From Limnephilus marmoratus (lineage: Eukaryota; Arthropoda; Insecta; Trichoptera; Limnephilidae), in the NCBI GenBank assembly GCA_917880885.1, contig OU862912.1:49091117-49155116 (forward strand): DNA of 64,000 bases. Reading direction: 5' to 3'. Within the stretch, counting starts at the first letter, position 1. Each line of letters begins with the position of its first letter. Below are positions 35,456 to 46,524 of this stretch, one piece after another. Both the position numbers and the translations under genes were made by a program. The notes below the pieces were generated by a model. That model worked only from the letters and a program-made list of their open reading frames with translations. It ran no database searches and was not told the DNA's origin.

Positions 35456-35770
35456 AACAAAAAATCAGAGTGTGCAGTTCACACGCGGTAGAATTGAAAC
35501 CCCCGAAAACTAAAATTCGAGAGAACGAGACGAATGCAGAGTATCAGGAGTGGGATAATTGTAGGGTTTATTTATTATAACATTGTAAGCAAGTTTAAAA
35601 ATTATTTTACATTTTATTCTACGAAGCACCGCACAAAGAGAACACCGATTAATCTATCTCATTCTCTCGCAGGCTAAGTCCTATGGATGTACGTATTTGT
35701 CTTTTTTTAGTGGCGCTCGTTTCGTATTTTTGTCGAGTTTCAAATCACAACGATGCTAAAGAAATTTTCA
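35456..35770 (+). repeat. Dispersed repeat family K, copy 2
   Basis: Matches 9919-10155 (GAAGCACCGCACAAAGAG, CTATCTCATTCTCTCGCAGG). It carries an extra AT-rich insert of about 60-70 nt near 35560-35620. Confidence 0.7.
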
Positions 35771-36438
35771 CTTCAAAAATGGATTCCGATACTCCCCACG
35801 TGTTGTGAAATAGGGAGACTTCGACAAACATTCATTTTAAAACCTCTGCGAACTCCAAACTCCAAGACTGGACTACTAAAATGTTATTATGCATCTGTAT
35901 CAACCTTGATGACCTTCATGGCAAAGCAGTACCTACGCTTCTTATTTCTAAACTCAGGGATCGCAGGTTGGAAAGCTGTCGTGGGACAAATTTAACAACA
36001 AAATAATGTTAATTATAATTCCACCTCGCTCCGGAGCGGAAGTTAAGCTGAAGTCACAAGGTTCACTCGGATGAAGGTTTACTCGATGAAATGTTCCATT
36101 CTCGTTTCACCGAGTGTTCACACGCTTCCTTCGAAGGAAGAGTTCACTCGACATTCTCGCTACGAAGTCGTCGAGAGTAGTCGCGGCCGCATTGGAATTC
36201 GTCCGGCGCTGACGGCTAAGTTCGGGAATATTTACGATTTCAATTGACATTTCCGATAACGTCGAACTAAATTACGATAAATTGGCGATTCTTGTAAACA
36301 GTAAATAAATTTCTGCACCATAAAATGAACATATGGTTAAATAATAACCTGAAAACTGATATCTACCAGTATTTTTGCACCATGAAAATATTTTTATTCC
36401 AAAATAGGCCTCGGCTTGCAATAAAATCCATATAATAA
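35771..36438. other. No gene seen; palindromic patches
   Basis: 36040-36180 has repeated TTCACTCG words and a 16-nt palindrome CTTCCTTCGAAGGAAG. The words resemble those in the hairpin at 37958-38022. No coding motif. Confidence 0.45.
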
Positions 36439-37304
36439 CCCGAGTAACATAACTGGTGTACTTTATAGACTCCAAGGATTACTACCCGTACCTTTATTAA
36501 CATCAGTGTACTACGCCATGGTACATTCACACCTTTCTTATCTCTGCTGTATCTGGGGATTTGCCTCAAAGAAATTGATAGCTGATCTGCAGGTGGTTCA
36601 AAACCGAGCTCTCAGAAATGTTTTTGGACTTCCATGGGACACCCATGTCAGAGACATCTATTCAGTTTCCGGTATTCTTCCAATCACAGTCCTTCCTAAA
36701 CATGAAATCACAAGCACCATCCTACAAATTACCCAACAATCAACTCACACTAACATCAAGCCACTTTACAATCAAGACATCCACACTCACAATACTCGAA
36801 ATAGCAATAAAATCCGCATACCTCAAACACACACTACAAAATATGGGATAAAATCTCTGAACTATGTTGCCTATACACTATATAATTCGCTACCAGATAT
36901 GTACAAGGGAATTCAGCAACATAAAAAAAATCAGAGTAATGCTTTAAAAGAATATTTTTTAAGTATGTATAAGGATGAAACTTTGTAATTTTCTTGTCAT
37001 GTTTCAATTGTCTTGTCTCTTTTCTCTTCTTTTCTTTTCCATTAAGTTTGTAATCATCCATATCTGTATAACCTTGTTCCCTTTTCTTTAATTGTTTTCC
37101 ATTGCTGTTTATTCTACTCAACCTGTCTTTTATTTTTCTTCTACATTGTATGTGAATCTTATATTTTAATATCCAAATTCCTATGTAAAATTTTAACTAT
37201 TACCTCCCACCCATGATTTGTATGTTCCTCCTGTCCTAAAATGAGTTCTGTAACTCATCGGGATTGCTATAGCAAGAAATAAAAACAATAAATAAAATAA
37301 ATAA
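36439..37304 (+). pseudogene. LINE ORF2 C-terminus with intact tail, 5'-truncated (family 2)
   Basis: An open frame continues from about 36439 to 36988: NITGVLYRLQGLLPVPLLTS, YYAMVHSHLSYLCCIWGFAS, KKLIADLQVVQNRALRNVFG, HTHNTRNSNKIR, then NYVAYTLYNSLPDMYKG and a stop. About 300 nt of 3' UTR end in ATAAATAAAATAAATAAATG. There are no stops in the coding part, so this is one of the younger truncated copies. It is a different subfamily from the copies at 34.6 and 39.4 kb. Confidence 0.82.
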
Positions 37305-37314
37305 ATGGAATATT

Positions 37315-37830
37315 TATTAACGTATCCAAAAACTAAAAACTGTTTTGGAAAGGTGATGAAATATGCTTTTAAAATTTGTTATTAGAAATAACCACGTAAT
37401 TTTTTAAATAGAATAATTTTTAATGTAAACTTTTAAAAGTTTAAAAAATGGCTCTACTTGCTTTTATTCTAACTAAAATTACTGGTAACAAAAAATATAT
37501 AAAAACACACACTTATTTTGTTAGACAAGTAAATTATAAACGTTTCTATCACCTCACTTTTTTGTCGTTTCATATAAAAATAATTTATAAAAAATTCACA
37601 ATGTTTCATAATTATTTTTTCAAATTCGATCAGAGACTTTGGTTCCATAGAAGTGTACATTCGTATTATTTTGTGGTTAATTGTTATATTGAATATATAG
37701 AGCATTATTTTCTCTTTCCAATGCCGTTTAGATCATATTTTTCACTATGATAGTAAGGCAGAAACAACGATTTCTATGAGACGTGTAGGAGTTATTTCGA
37801 AAAGCGAACAAAACGGAGCATTTTGACGTT
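37315..37830 (+). repeat. Dispersed repeat family J, copy 1
   Basis: Matches 48830-49290 along its length (AAAAACTAAAAACTGTTTT, TTCTAACTAAAATTA, TTTGG.TTCATA-AGTGTACATT) and 41025-41215 over its second half (ATGATAGTAAGG, GAGACGTG). All copies have the same orientation and none has a coherent ORF. The 100-codon open frame here is not shared in the other copies. Confidence 0.7.
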
Positions 37831-37957
37831 TAAGCCGCTCCGGCTACTCGTCCTCACGCCAGAACATTTCGGCCGACTAATTTGCGAGTGAAAGACTGTT
37901 CACTTGAGAGTTCACACACATCATTCGCGTCACGTGATGTTAAATTCCGGTTGCGAG

Positions 37958-38022
37958 TGAACAGTGCCGAAGGAAGCATTCCAACATTGTTGGAATGCTT
38001 CATTCGGAACTGTCTCTATTCA
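37958..38022. repeat. Hairpin with GAAGCATTCCAAC stem
   Basis: AGTGAACAGTGCCGAAGGAAGC and its approximate reverse complement flank a perfect inner stem (GAAGCATTCCAAC/GTTGGAATGCTTC). Weaker inverted similarity extends to about 37870-38115. Probably the core of a MITE. Confidence 0.6.
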
Positions 38023-38158
38023 CTTTCGTGTTCACACGGTTCATTTCGAGGGAAAGAGGCTGAATGAAATCACGAAATGAACGATAAATGAATGGTGTGA
38101 ATGGGCTATTACTCTCACGACCGTTGTTCCCAATCCTCCTGTGACTAATCACTTAGCT

Positions 38159-38864
38159 CAGAGGTCGGCAAAGTGCGGCTCCGGAGCCGCATGCGGCTAT
38201 TTAGCCCCTTGAGTGCGGCTCTTTGAAATACAATTGCTGGATTTAAAAATAGAGCTCTAAATTTTGAACGTCTTTGTGTTGATTTGGAAATATTGGAGGA
38301 GAACAAATACGAGCTTAGTTCACAACCCAAGTGGTCTGCTTTAAAAGACCTGTAGAAGGAAGACATGATCATCAACGCCTGGAAAAGTATGCCTGTCTCT
38401 CTTATGACCAGCTAAAAAAGCTCGGGTTTGGTGTTCTTTCTCTTTTCGGTTCTACATATACATATGCGAACAATCTTTTTCAAGCACGAACTTTATGAAG
38501 ATTAAACTGAGAAGTTGTCTTATTGATTAGAACCTGGAATCGTGCCTAAAATTAAGAATAACAACTTACAAACCTGAATTATTCAAACTTTCCAAGGAGA
38601 TTGTTCGCATTAAGTGTTTGTCAATCATTGTCGTGATTTAAATTTATGGATTCCTTAATTACATATTATTTTTATCAATGAATAAGATCTTTATTAAGTA
38701 CTCGTCTGAAATCAAGTTTTATTCTGCGTACTCGTAATTTAATGAAGTGCTAAAATTATAATAAATGTTTGCTTCATCAATACACAGATTTGGCTCTAAA
38801 TTTTTTTTTTAATCATTGTAATTTACATATTTGGCTCTTTGGATAATAAGTTTGCCGACCCCTG
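38159..38864 (+). mobile_element. hAT transposon remnant
   Basis: The left end is CAGAGGTCGGCAAAGTGCGG; the right end, reverse complemented, is CAGGGGTCGGCAAACTTATT. The flanks ACTTAGCT and ATTAGCTG are near-matching, offset by one base, so the 8-bp duplication is only tentative. Ends and length suit an internally deleted Charlie/hAT-type element. Confidence 0.75.
38425..38640 (+). pseudogene. hAT transposase C-terminal dimerisation region (decayed)
   Basis: One frame gives LFGSTYTYANNLFQ. After a frameshift the next gives MKIKLRSCLID, a stop, and NLESCLKLRITTYKPELFKL. This matches the conserved hAT C-terminal pattern (GSTY.CEQ.FS...K...RS.L.D..L...L). The RNase-H-like catalytic core and zinc finger are absent. 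Confidence 0.7.
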
Positions 38865-39350
38865 ATTAGCTGATCGGAGACTCAGATTGATCGATAAAAA
38901 AGTAGGGAACAACGACCGTCAGTACCATTCTGGTGAGATTCAACCGTTTAGAAGCTATTTCTAGTGAGTAGTATGAATTTAAATAGAAAGACACCACATT
39001 TCCCAAACTCTTTCCTTTCTTCTTCACATCTCCCACTTTTTCAAGCTCCACGCAACGGATATGCCATTGGTCCCGAGCAGTTCGAACTGCGACGCGTTTT
39101 CACGTTAAATACGTACGCATAAAGCGTAATGTGTAACACGTCATTTGTTTCTTCTAGAAAATTTAACTCTTTACTACATTAAACAATAACCCTTTCGAGA
39201 AATTCTGAATTTGGCCATACCAACTTCAACTACCGTAAAATAATTACAAAAAAACTTTCCCCGTAAAGAGTTTAAAAAAATAAAAGTTTACAAATACGAC
39301 CAGATTTCTCAAAGCATTTGAAAAATTTCTATTATTTATACCAAAAGAAA
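38865..39350. other. No gene seen
   Basis: No supported feature. Confidence 0.5.
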
Positions 39351-39351
39351 A

Positions 39352-40432
39352 TTGTGTTTTTTTGGGAAATCTCCACTTTACTCAAAACATTTCATAAAAC
39401 TTACCAATAAAACAATAAAACTTACCAATAAAACAAGTATAATTTGTCATAATTTTTTCAAATGGTGTTCAGGTAATAAACTTCAGCTAAATATTAACAA
39501 ATGCCAAGTTATGAGGTTCTACAAAATTAAACGCCCATTAATATATAATTATGCACTCTGTAATGTAGACTTAATCTCTGTAGTCGAAATACTTGACCTA
39601 GGCATCATTTTTGACCAGAAACTTTGCTTTGTATCTCATGTAACTTCTATAGCCAACAGGGCTATGAAAATGTTAGGTTTTATTTTAAGGATTTCCAAAG
39701 ATTTTAAAAATATTCACACATTAAAAATTCTGTTCACATCTCTCGTTAGAAGCATTCTAGAATATAACTCTACAATTTGGTCACCTGTCTTTAATAATCA
39801 CATTAATATCATTGAACAAGTTCAACGCAAGTTTTTGAGGTGTATTAATTTTCGACTTGGAATCCCTTTAGAATCAATAAATTATGACTTTTTATTACAC
39901 TCATTGAAATTGTCGAAGTTAAGTGACAGAAGAAAAATTTTTGATCTCATATTTTTATACAAAATTGTAAATCATCAGTTGGATAGCCCTGATATATTAA
40001 AGTTGATTCACTTTCATGTACCTACCATTAGATCAAGGTTCCCTAGTATGTATTATTGTGACAATTATATGTCTGTCGCTGGATATAATTCTGTTATAAA
40101 TAGAATACTCACCATTGGTAATTTTTATGCCAATGTTGCTGATATTTTCCATATTTCCTTATTAAAATACAAGGCTCTACTTATCAAACATTTCAGCCTT
40201 ACGTATTGTAACGAGGTTACTTCGTAACAAGTTATTCTTTTTATTTCACTGTATCCTTTTGAAGTTTTCATTAGTTGTTAGAAATTTTTTCTCTTATTAT
40301 AAGAAATTTAAAAAAAAAAAATCTTTCTTCACTGTACTATGACTGTTTAAATATAATAATAATACATGTTTGTAAATGGCACTTTGTGCCGTAAATTTTA
40401 AATAAATAAATAAATAAACAAATAAATAAACA
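39352..40432 (+). pseudogene. LINE ORF2 C-terminal half, 5'-truncated, frame open (family 3)
   Basis: An unbroken frame of about 290 codons: HNFFKWCSGNKLQLNINKCQ, VVEILDLGIIFDQKLCFVSH, RAMKMLGFILRISKDFKN, LKILFTSLVRSILEYNSTIW, then DRRKIFDLIFLYKIVNHQLD and a stop at 40227. This is the part just after the YADD box of a Jockey/CR1-group reverse transcriptase. A short direct repeat (AAACTTACCAATAAAACAA) near the start adds a few residues. The 3' UTR ends in a TAAA microsatellite. It lacks the catalytic centre. Confidence 0.85.
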
Positions 40433-41024
40433 AATAATATAACACTCCCTGTAAGGCCACGAGGTTCTTTAAAATAATGAACGTAGCAATAACTTCTCAT
40501 GTAATAATGTCAAAGATATTTAAATATAAGAGATGTTTTTACTGGGTGGGATTGTGTTTCCTGGTGTCGCCGATATGGTTAACCAAATACACCTTCAAAA
40601 AGCCAACTAAGTAAACGAATCAATAAATAAAAACTCATCCAAAAATTTTAATAAACATAATCCTGCACGGTGTCGAGGCATCGTATGTATTTTAACACAG
40701 CCAGTTTAATTCAGGCCTGAAAGGGTTAAGGTGAAATAAACGTGCTGCTCCGTTCTACGTAATGGCTTTATGGATATTAAAACGTGAGACATGTGTAAGA
40801 AAACAAAGTTTCAATCTAAACGAACTTGACATGGTAAGCGTCTAGCTAATGATAAAGTTTCTTTTCAAGTAAAAAACATAATTACTTACTACCATTTTAT
40901 ATCAATTTGGACGCATTTTGAATATTTTAATGGGTTCTTTAAGGTGTAGCACTACCACGAGATAAATCATTTTATGTGAAACCGTTTGAAACAGTTTAAG
41001 AAAAACTAAAAAATGACAATTTCA
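40433..41024. other. No gene seen
   Basis: AT-rich; no supported feature. Confidence 0.5.
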
Positions 41025-41215
41025 TTTTTTTACCGTAGTTTGATGCCTTAATTATTTTGCGGTTAACTTTTAGATTTGAATATAAAATGTGGTGTTTCCT
41101 CTTTCTAACACCGTTTAAATCATATTTCTAACCATGATAGCAAGGGAGACACAACAATTTCTACGAGACCTGTATGAGTGGTTCCGAAAACCGAACAAAT
41201 TAGTTTGTGAATATC
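41025..41215 (+). repeat. Dispersed repeat family J, copy 2 (partial)
   Basis: Contains GCGGTTAACTTTTAGATTTG, GTGTTTCCTCTTTCTAACAC and CAAGGGAGACACAAC, matching the second half of the copy at 48830-49290. Confidence 0.7.
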
Positions 41216-41507
41216 GTCCTGCCGCACAGGTACCTAATGGTACAGTCCGACCTTTAGTAGCATATTGAAATTGATGGCACTGCAATAGTTTAAAAGGTTT
41301 TAAATGGCAACACCGAGATGACTCGTAGGAAAACGAAAGTACTTAAATTTAAAAAAGCGCATTTGTCCAAGTACGTTTTAGAAATTTGCGATACATTCCG
41401 GAAGGGAATTCTACATGTGTATAATTTGTTTTATTTATGTTTACGAGAAAAAGTGTTTTTTTTTTAATTTATGTGTCAAAATATTATTATAATACTATTT
41501 TTAATTT

Positions 41508-41579
41508 TTTGTAGTTAAGCGCACTTGAAGTGAAATGACACAAAACTGCGCTATACAAATATTACGTTATTATTATTTA
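41508..41579 (-). repeat. Dispersed repeat family L, copy 2
   Basis: Reverse complement of 30458-30535: AGCGCACTTGAAGTGAAATG, then CTGCGCTATACAAATATTAC. Confidence 0.7.
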
Positions 41580-41874
41580 CAAAATGTTACTTCATCCGCC
41601 TTGCACAGGTATTATCTTTATTTTTCTTTCAAGGTTCTTTTTTATGTCTCTCTCTATTATCAAATTACGTTATCTATATTTTTGTACGGCTTTCTAGTAT
41701 CTGGTAAAATATGGACAAAATTTTCGGTAATGGCATAAATGATAAAGTATCTTGCAACCAACAAACAATCTTACAAAACTTTTTTGTTTTAAATCTCAGA
41801 TTGCCGGTTTACGAAAAACCTGACAATATTATAAAATCTTCAACTACCGTCATAGAAAAAGTGTTGCTTGTGTA

Positions 41875-41985
41875 GTGTTAGATGACTTAACCAGCCGAGT
41901 AATTGAGCTCATGTCGCCTGGGTGGGAACCGGACGCGACGTCAACTCAGCCACTGACCGGTCAATAATTCAGTAGAAGAAGAAAA
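41875..41985 (-). mobile_element. Possible tRNA-like SINE remnant
   Basis: On the minus strand, TGGCTGAGTTGACG resembles an A box and GGTTCCCACCC a weak B box, with short spacing between them. No A-tail is clear. Tentative. Confidence 0.3.
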
Positions 41986-42199
41986 ATACGGCAAATATCT
42001 ACGAACATATATTATGTAGGGAATGAAAATATAACTTTTGGGGGATTCTGGTCCAGAAGCCCGAATTTCGGGCATTTTTTGACGGTCGATAAAAAAACCT
42101 TTAATATTTTAACCATACATTTTTTTATAATTTATATTTTAAGAATTCATTTTTTTAAAAATATATTTCATGAAGTTACACGCTGTTTTTTTCTTTTTT

Positions 42200-42500
42200 A
42201 CATGAGCTTCACACAAGAGGCCCTGAGGAAAATAATTTCCCTCAGGGCCTGTGTCACTTTGGGGATGCTGTGTGGAGGGTTTTTTAAGGAAAGGAAGGAG
42301 AGGAGAGTTTTGGGAAGGAAAAGGGTTTAAGGGGTGGGTAGGAATCTGGGATTCAGCATGTCCTGGTCATCCGCCTCCAAAACCTATACAAACCTCACCC
42401 CATGAACCCGGGCACCCCTGCTAAATCACCAAACGTAGCGAACCACTTGGGGTGACCTATGGCAGAGGTGTTGGTTATCCAATAAAGGTTCCCGGGGCAG
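42200..42500 (-). mobile_element. Hairpin-tailed repeat family, best hairpin copy
   Basis: The hairpin at 42219-42249 is GGCCCTGAGGAAA, AATAA-type loop, then TTCCCTCAGGGCC. T-rich sequence to its left is the poly(A) tail of a minus-strand element. To the right follow GGATGCTGTGTGGAGGGTTT, CCCCATGAACCCGGGCACCC and GGTGACCTATGGCAGAGGTG. The family may reach to about 42545 (GGTTCCCGGGGCAGCGGTAC). Confidence 0.75.
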
Positions 42501-42545
42501 CGGTACCCATTCCCGCCTCCCAAGTTGAAGTAGAGGGGGGAAAAG

Positions 42546-42912
42546 AGCGTGTCCATCTAGTCACGATTTCCACCCTTCTGGTCACCTAAAAAATAAAAAA
42601 GGTAGATTCTTTATCAGTACAAATGTCATTATGGTAGGAACCAGGAAAAATGAAAAAAAAATTCTCGCAAAATGGCGGCTACTCAATTTTTTTTAAACAG
42701 TAAAAACTAAAAATTTTGCTTTTTGGTTGGTTCCTACCGTAGAGGGAGATGAAAAGAAAATTCATGCAAATTTTCAATAAAATCGGTCAATTAGAACTTG
42801 AGATTTTGTGACAAACGTTTCGAAAAAAGTAGTTTCGAGAAAAACACGCTTAATGTTTGGCTCTATTTAGATTCTAGGTAGATTCCGTCTAAACCTGTCG
42901 AACTAAAATGAC
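42546..42912. other. No gene seen
   Basis: AT-rich sequence with GGTTCCTACC and its inverse GGTAGGAACC about 100 nt apart, perhaps part of an undescribed inverted-repeat element into which the following LINE tail inserted. Confidence 0.4.
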
Positions 42913-42921
42913 TATAACTTT

Positions 42922-43156
42922 CTTCTTCTTCGATGGCGCTACAGCCCATATCGAGCTTTGGCCTCCTGCAACAGTCGCCTCCAACTCCTCCTGTCCTCAG
43001 CGGCTGACTTCCAATTTGGTACCTGGAGAAGCTGAGCTGCATCCCCTCTTACTTCGTCTTCCCACCTCAGTCTGGTTCTTCCCACTTTTCTCTTTCCACC
43101 TGGGTGTCTAGTCAAAATTCTTTTTGGGATGCGTGTGTCCGGCATTCTCTAATAAT
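42922..43156 (-). mobile_element. Truncated LINE 3' end with 9-bp target duplication
   Basis: Minus-strand coding (43145-42939) reads RIPKRILTRHPGGKRKVGRT, LRWEDEVRGDAAQLLQVPNW and DRRSWRRLLQEAKARYGL, the C-terminus seen in many insect RTE-like LINEs. The 3' end (left side) is a GAAGAAGAAG run, typical of that group. TATAACTTT flanks both sides (42913-42921 and 43157-43165). The copy is about 235 bp and severely 5'-truncated. Confidence 0.85.
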
Positions 43157-43165
43157 TATAACTTT

Positions 43166-44105
43166 AATAATTCGAATTTTGAAAAATCCTTTTAAGGAGA
43201 TATTCTTGAATATCTAAACTATCGAATAATGAAGAAAAAAATTCTTGACTATAATACCCCCTTAAGTGTCTACCAGTATGTTTCAACTACAAAGTGAAAA
43301 AAATATGTGTCAATATTTTTTTTATTAGTCATAGTCATAAGATAATTTGAAAGATAATTTATCAGTAAAATGATGCATATATCGACGCTATAAAGGGTAA
43401 ATGGCTAAAGCGCCGTGCAGCTGGAAAGGAAGAGTGGCTGATGCGCCATACAGCTGTATATGTATATACAGATTGTATACCCACAGATTCAATCCACATG
43501 TGTACTTCTAGGGTTGACATAAATAATAATAATATCAAGTTGTCATGATCCTCTAAAAATTTAGTAGACCAACATTTTAAAGAAAGATGTAAAATCTGTT
43601 ATATGCATTATCTCAATGACAATTCGTTTATCAAACATTTTCAAGGAGTTGGGTAGCATAATATTGAAATAATGCAAATAAAAAAGTTCAAATAAACACG
43701 ACGGTTAATCTAAAAAATAATCTTTACTGGACCACCAACTTGAAACGTGAACGGAACGTTCAAAGAAATTTACAGACGGGTGAAATGCAAAACGGTCGAG
43801 TTTAAACACGCTTAGTCAATTATTCATAGTATTAATTTCAAAATTTAATTTATTCAGTCATTAAAAATGCTCCATCTAAGTAGAAGTTCAAAAATGTAAA
43901 ATTTATATAATCAGGTATTTTCACGAATGAGAATACCGTTAAAAATGTGTCGAAGATTTAAGGATTATTTTTCTGATTCTGATCCTTGTACTAAAAATGA
44001 GATATTTTTATTTTTTATTCATAGTTATTGTTTTTAAAAACCGCACAATCCGGAACGGTTTCATCTGGCTACAACGTCATTTTGACATAGAAAACGCCAA
44101 TGTCT
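43166..44105. other. No gene seen
   Basis: No supported feature beyond small palindromes near 43440-43480. Confidence 0.5.
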
Positions 44106-44109
44106 TTTG

Positions 44110-44520
44110 ACGGCCGGCGTAGTGCAGCGGTAAAGCGCTTGACTCGCATTCCGAAGGTCGCGGGATCGAATCCCGGCGTGGCAAATAAGTTTTATTTGCT
44201 TAATTTGTGTATTTCACAATTTATTCATTTTAAAAAATAATGTATAGTATATTTGCGGCACGTTCCAGAGTAGAAGATACTCTCAGTATCGCCCTGGTGT
44301 AAGACCACCATTCAGAATTGAAACGTTGCCTGAAGTGGCTTTCGCCGTGTTTGGTGACCAGATCTGAATAGCCAGGTACTTCCCCACCTTTCTCTTCCCT
44401 ATCTCCTTCCCTCCCCACTACATTCAGCCTCACAACATACCCCAATCGGGGATGCCATAGTCTCACTGGCTCCAGACGGCAGCAGTTGGGACTCTTGTGC
44501 GGTATTCATGTAAAAAAAAA
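44110..44520 (+). mobile_element. tRNA-derived SINE, best copy
   Basis: The head has A box TAGTGCAGCGG (44120-44130) and B box GGATCGAATCC (44163-44173), which match Pol III promoter consensus well. The arms do not complete a tRNA. A body follows with GTAAGACCACCATTCAGAAT, a C/T-rich tract (44380-44415), CAGCCTCACAACATACCCCA and CTCTTGTGCGGTATTCATG, then a 9-A tail (44512-44520). Related copies are at 1143-1580 and 59893-60245, both minus. It is presumably mobilised by a LINE; which one cannot be told from the tail. Confidence 0.85.
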
Positions 44521-45650
44521 GACGCTGTCACCAAAGTTGCATGGCACGAATAAAAACGAACATATCGTTTTGACGGAAAATCGAAAATGGTACATTTTAA
44601 ATCGTTTTAAAAGTTTAATCGTCAACTTAAAAATAAAATAAAAATACCTTAATAATCGTAATTTTATATAAAAAGATGCTAAATAGAGTATTTCAACCAT
44701 CTCTAGATTATACATTTCAAGATTGAAATCTTGAAATTGTTTTGGTATATATATAGGAAAATATTTTCTGCTTTTATTGTACTTGAAAAATTCAAATCAT
44801 AATACAAGTTCTCATAATTTGTTATTCTTCCGATTGAAGAATGTATTCTCGTGCATCGACAAGAATAACGAACATTTAAAAATAAAATAAAATATTGCGC
44901 AATATAATGTTCTCGTAAGATGTAGCTCATTTTAATACAAGTCAGCGGCAGGCAGCCCTTGTCTGTTGCGGACTTTTCTTTTAAAGTTTTCCTCTCCGTA
45001 AAATTGTTCCCCCCCCCCTCCTCCCCCCACTCGCTTCACCGCCTTCCCGCCGCTTGCACCGGTTCCGAGGAATGCTTCTTTGAGAATTTACTCAAAAGGA
45101 TTGCTAGCGTTAAAAAAGCCGCTGCTCTGGGGAAAATTTGGAAAAAGCTACGCTGATGTGATTGTGTATGGAATAAACTGAACTTTATAGTTTATACTGA
45201 ATTCTTCGCTTATCGGAGGTTTGCCACCATCATTTAATATTTTCTCGATTTAAGAGTGATTACGCCCATACATCTACCTACATATCACGCATACATACTG
45301 TCACTGCTTGGGATTGGTATTAATAATGTTGCAAATTCCTTTCCTACCTATCCCTATTCCTATCCGTCAATCTTACGCATAGTCAGTCTGTAATAAGCGC
45401 CCGCCGCAACATATAGCCATTGTGCTTCCGCTATCGGTGAACCGCCATTAAAATAACTCCGCCGTCTACTATCAAATAAACGAAACTCACGCCTATTGCT
45501 GTTTGTGCCTGTTGGATGGGAGAGAAAGCAGACAAGTGCATTTGTCAGCGTACAAGTTCTTTTATCCTTTTCGGTGAGTTCTTTCCTTTCTATGTAACAT
45601 GTGTTTTTATCGTTTCAAGCAGTGATAGTAACACAAAATTTTATTTATTT
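44521..45650. other. No gene seen
   Basis: AT-rich and non-coding, with a CCCCTCCTCC-type patch near 45010-45030. Confidence 0.5.
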
Positions 45651-45651
45651 T

Positions 45652-46103
45652 GCTTGTCCATTAATCACGTGAACCCCCCCCCCCCCCCATTCGGAAAAAA
45701 ATCACGAAATATCACAAGGAGCGGGGGGATATAATGAGATATCATGTGAATTTATTTATCGTTGAACGCACGATTTCTAAACCAAACAGCGGCGCGTGAC
45801 CTTGAGACACCGTTGCCAGGTAAAGTCTGTGTTTTTGACGCAAATATATATTTTTTCTTTATACCATCCTTTATTATTTTTATGCCAGTCAAAAACAACC
45901 TGCAACCTTAATGTCTGGACATTAAGTAAATGAAATTATACCTGTATTTAAAAATAATATTCTGAAAAATTCAATATACTTTGTACTAAAAAATACACGT
46001 GATTTTGGTTATGGGGGGGGTAGTCTAAAACCTCGCCACATATCACCAGGGGGGGATGGGGCTAAACAGTTGCTAAAAAACATCACGTGATTAATGGACG
46101 ACC
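45652..46103. mobile_element. Inverted-repeat element with C/G runs inside its ends
   Basis: A perfect 17-bp inverted pair GTCCATTAATCACGTGA lies at 45656-45672 and 46083-46099. Just inside the left end are 14 C (45674-45687); inside the right half are runs of G (about 46013-46021 and 46050). No coding sequence. The target duplication is unclear, so exact ends are approximate. Confidence 0.7.
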
Positions 46104-46175
46104 CCTTACCTATTAAATAGACTCACGTGTTATATTTGCTGACCCGACAGTTGGTCCCCTGAATTAATATCTTCT

Positions 46176-46524
46176 CTTATATATAAAAATGAATCGCTGA
46201 ATGTGTTGCTAAGCGCATAACGAACGACTGCACCAAATTGGATAATTATTTTTTTGTGTGTTCGTTATTGTCAGGACAAGGTTTTTATAAAACTTTCGGT
46301 GAGCTCTGGCATTATGAAATTTGTATAAAAAATTGCTATTGATGGCAAGCGAGGTTTGAAAACTGAATGTATGAAAGCGGGTGGGAGGGAGAGATGGGGG
46401 AGGGGGGGTGGGGGGAGGGAGGAGGGAGGGCGGTGAGAGAGGGGGTGGGGAGGGGGGAGGTGGAGGAGGCGGAGTGGGAACCCCCCTTACACCATGCGAG
46501 CGAAGCTGCGGGAAAAAGCTAGTT
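46176..46524 (-). mobile_element. 'ACTAGCTG'-type C-rich repeat, minus copy
   Basis: Reverse complemented it starts AACTAGCTTTTTCCCGCAGC, has a pyrimidine-rich tract (G-rich on plus, 46380-46490), ACCGAAAGTTTTATAAAAAC, CCAATTTGGTGCAGTCGTTC and CGATTCATTTTTATATATAA. The last blocks match 10839-11330. The glycine-rich open frame across the tract is an artefact. Confidence 0.75.

Noticed and set aside
44110..44185. Functional tRNA gene
   Set aside because: The A and B boxes are good, but the acceptor and anticodon stems do not pair properly and a SINE body with a tail follows.
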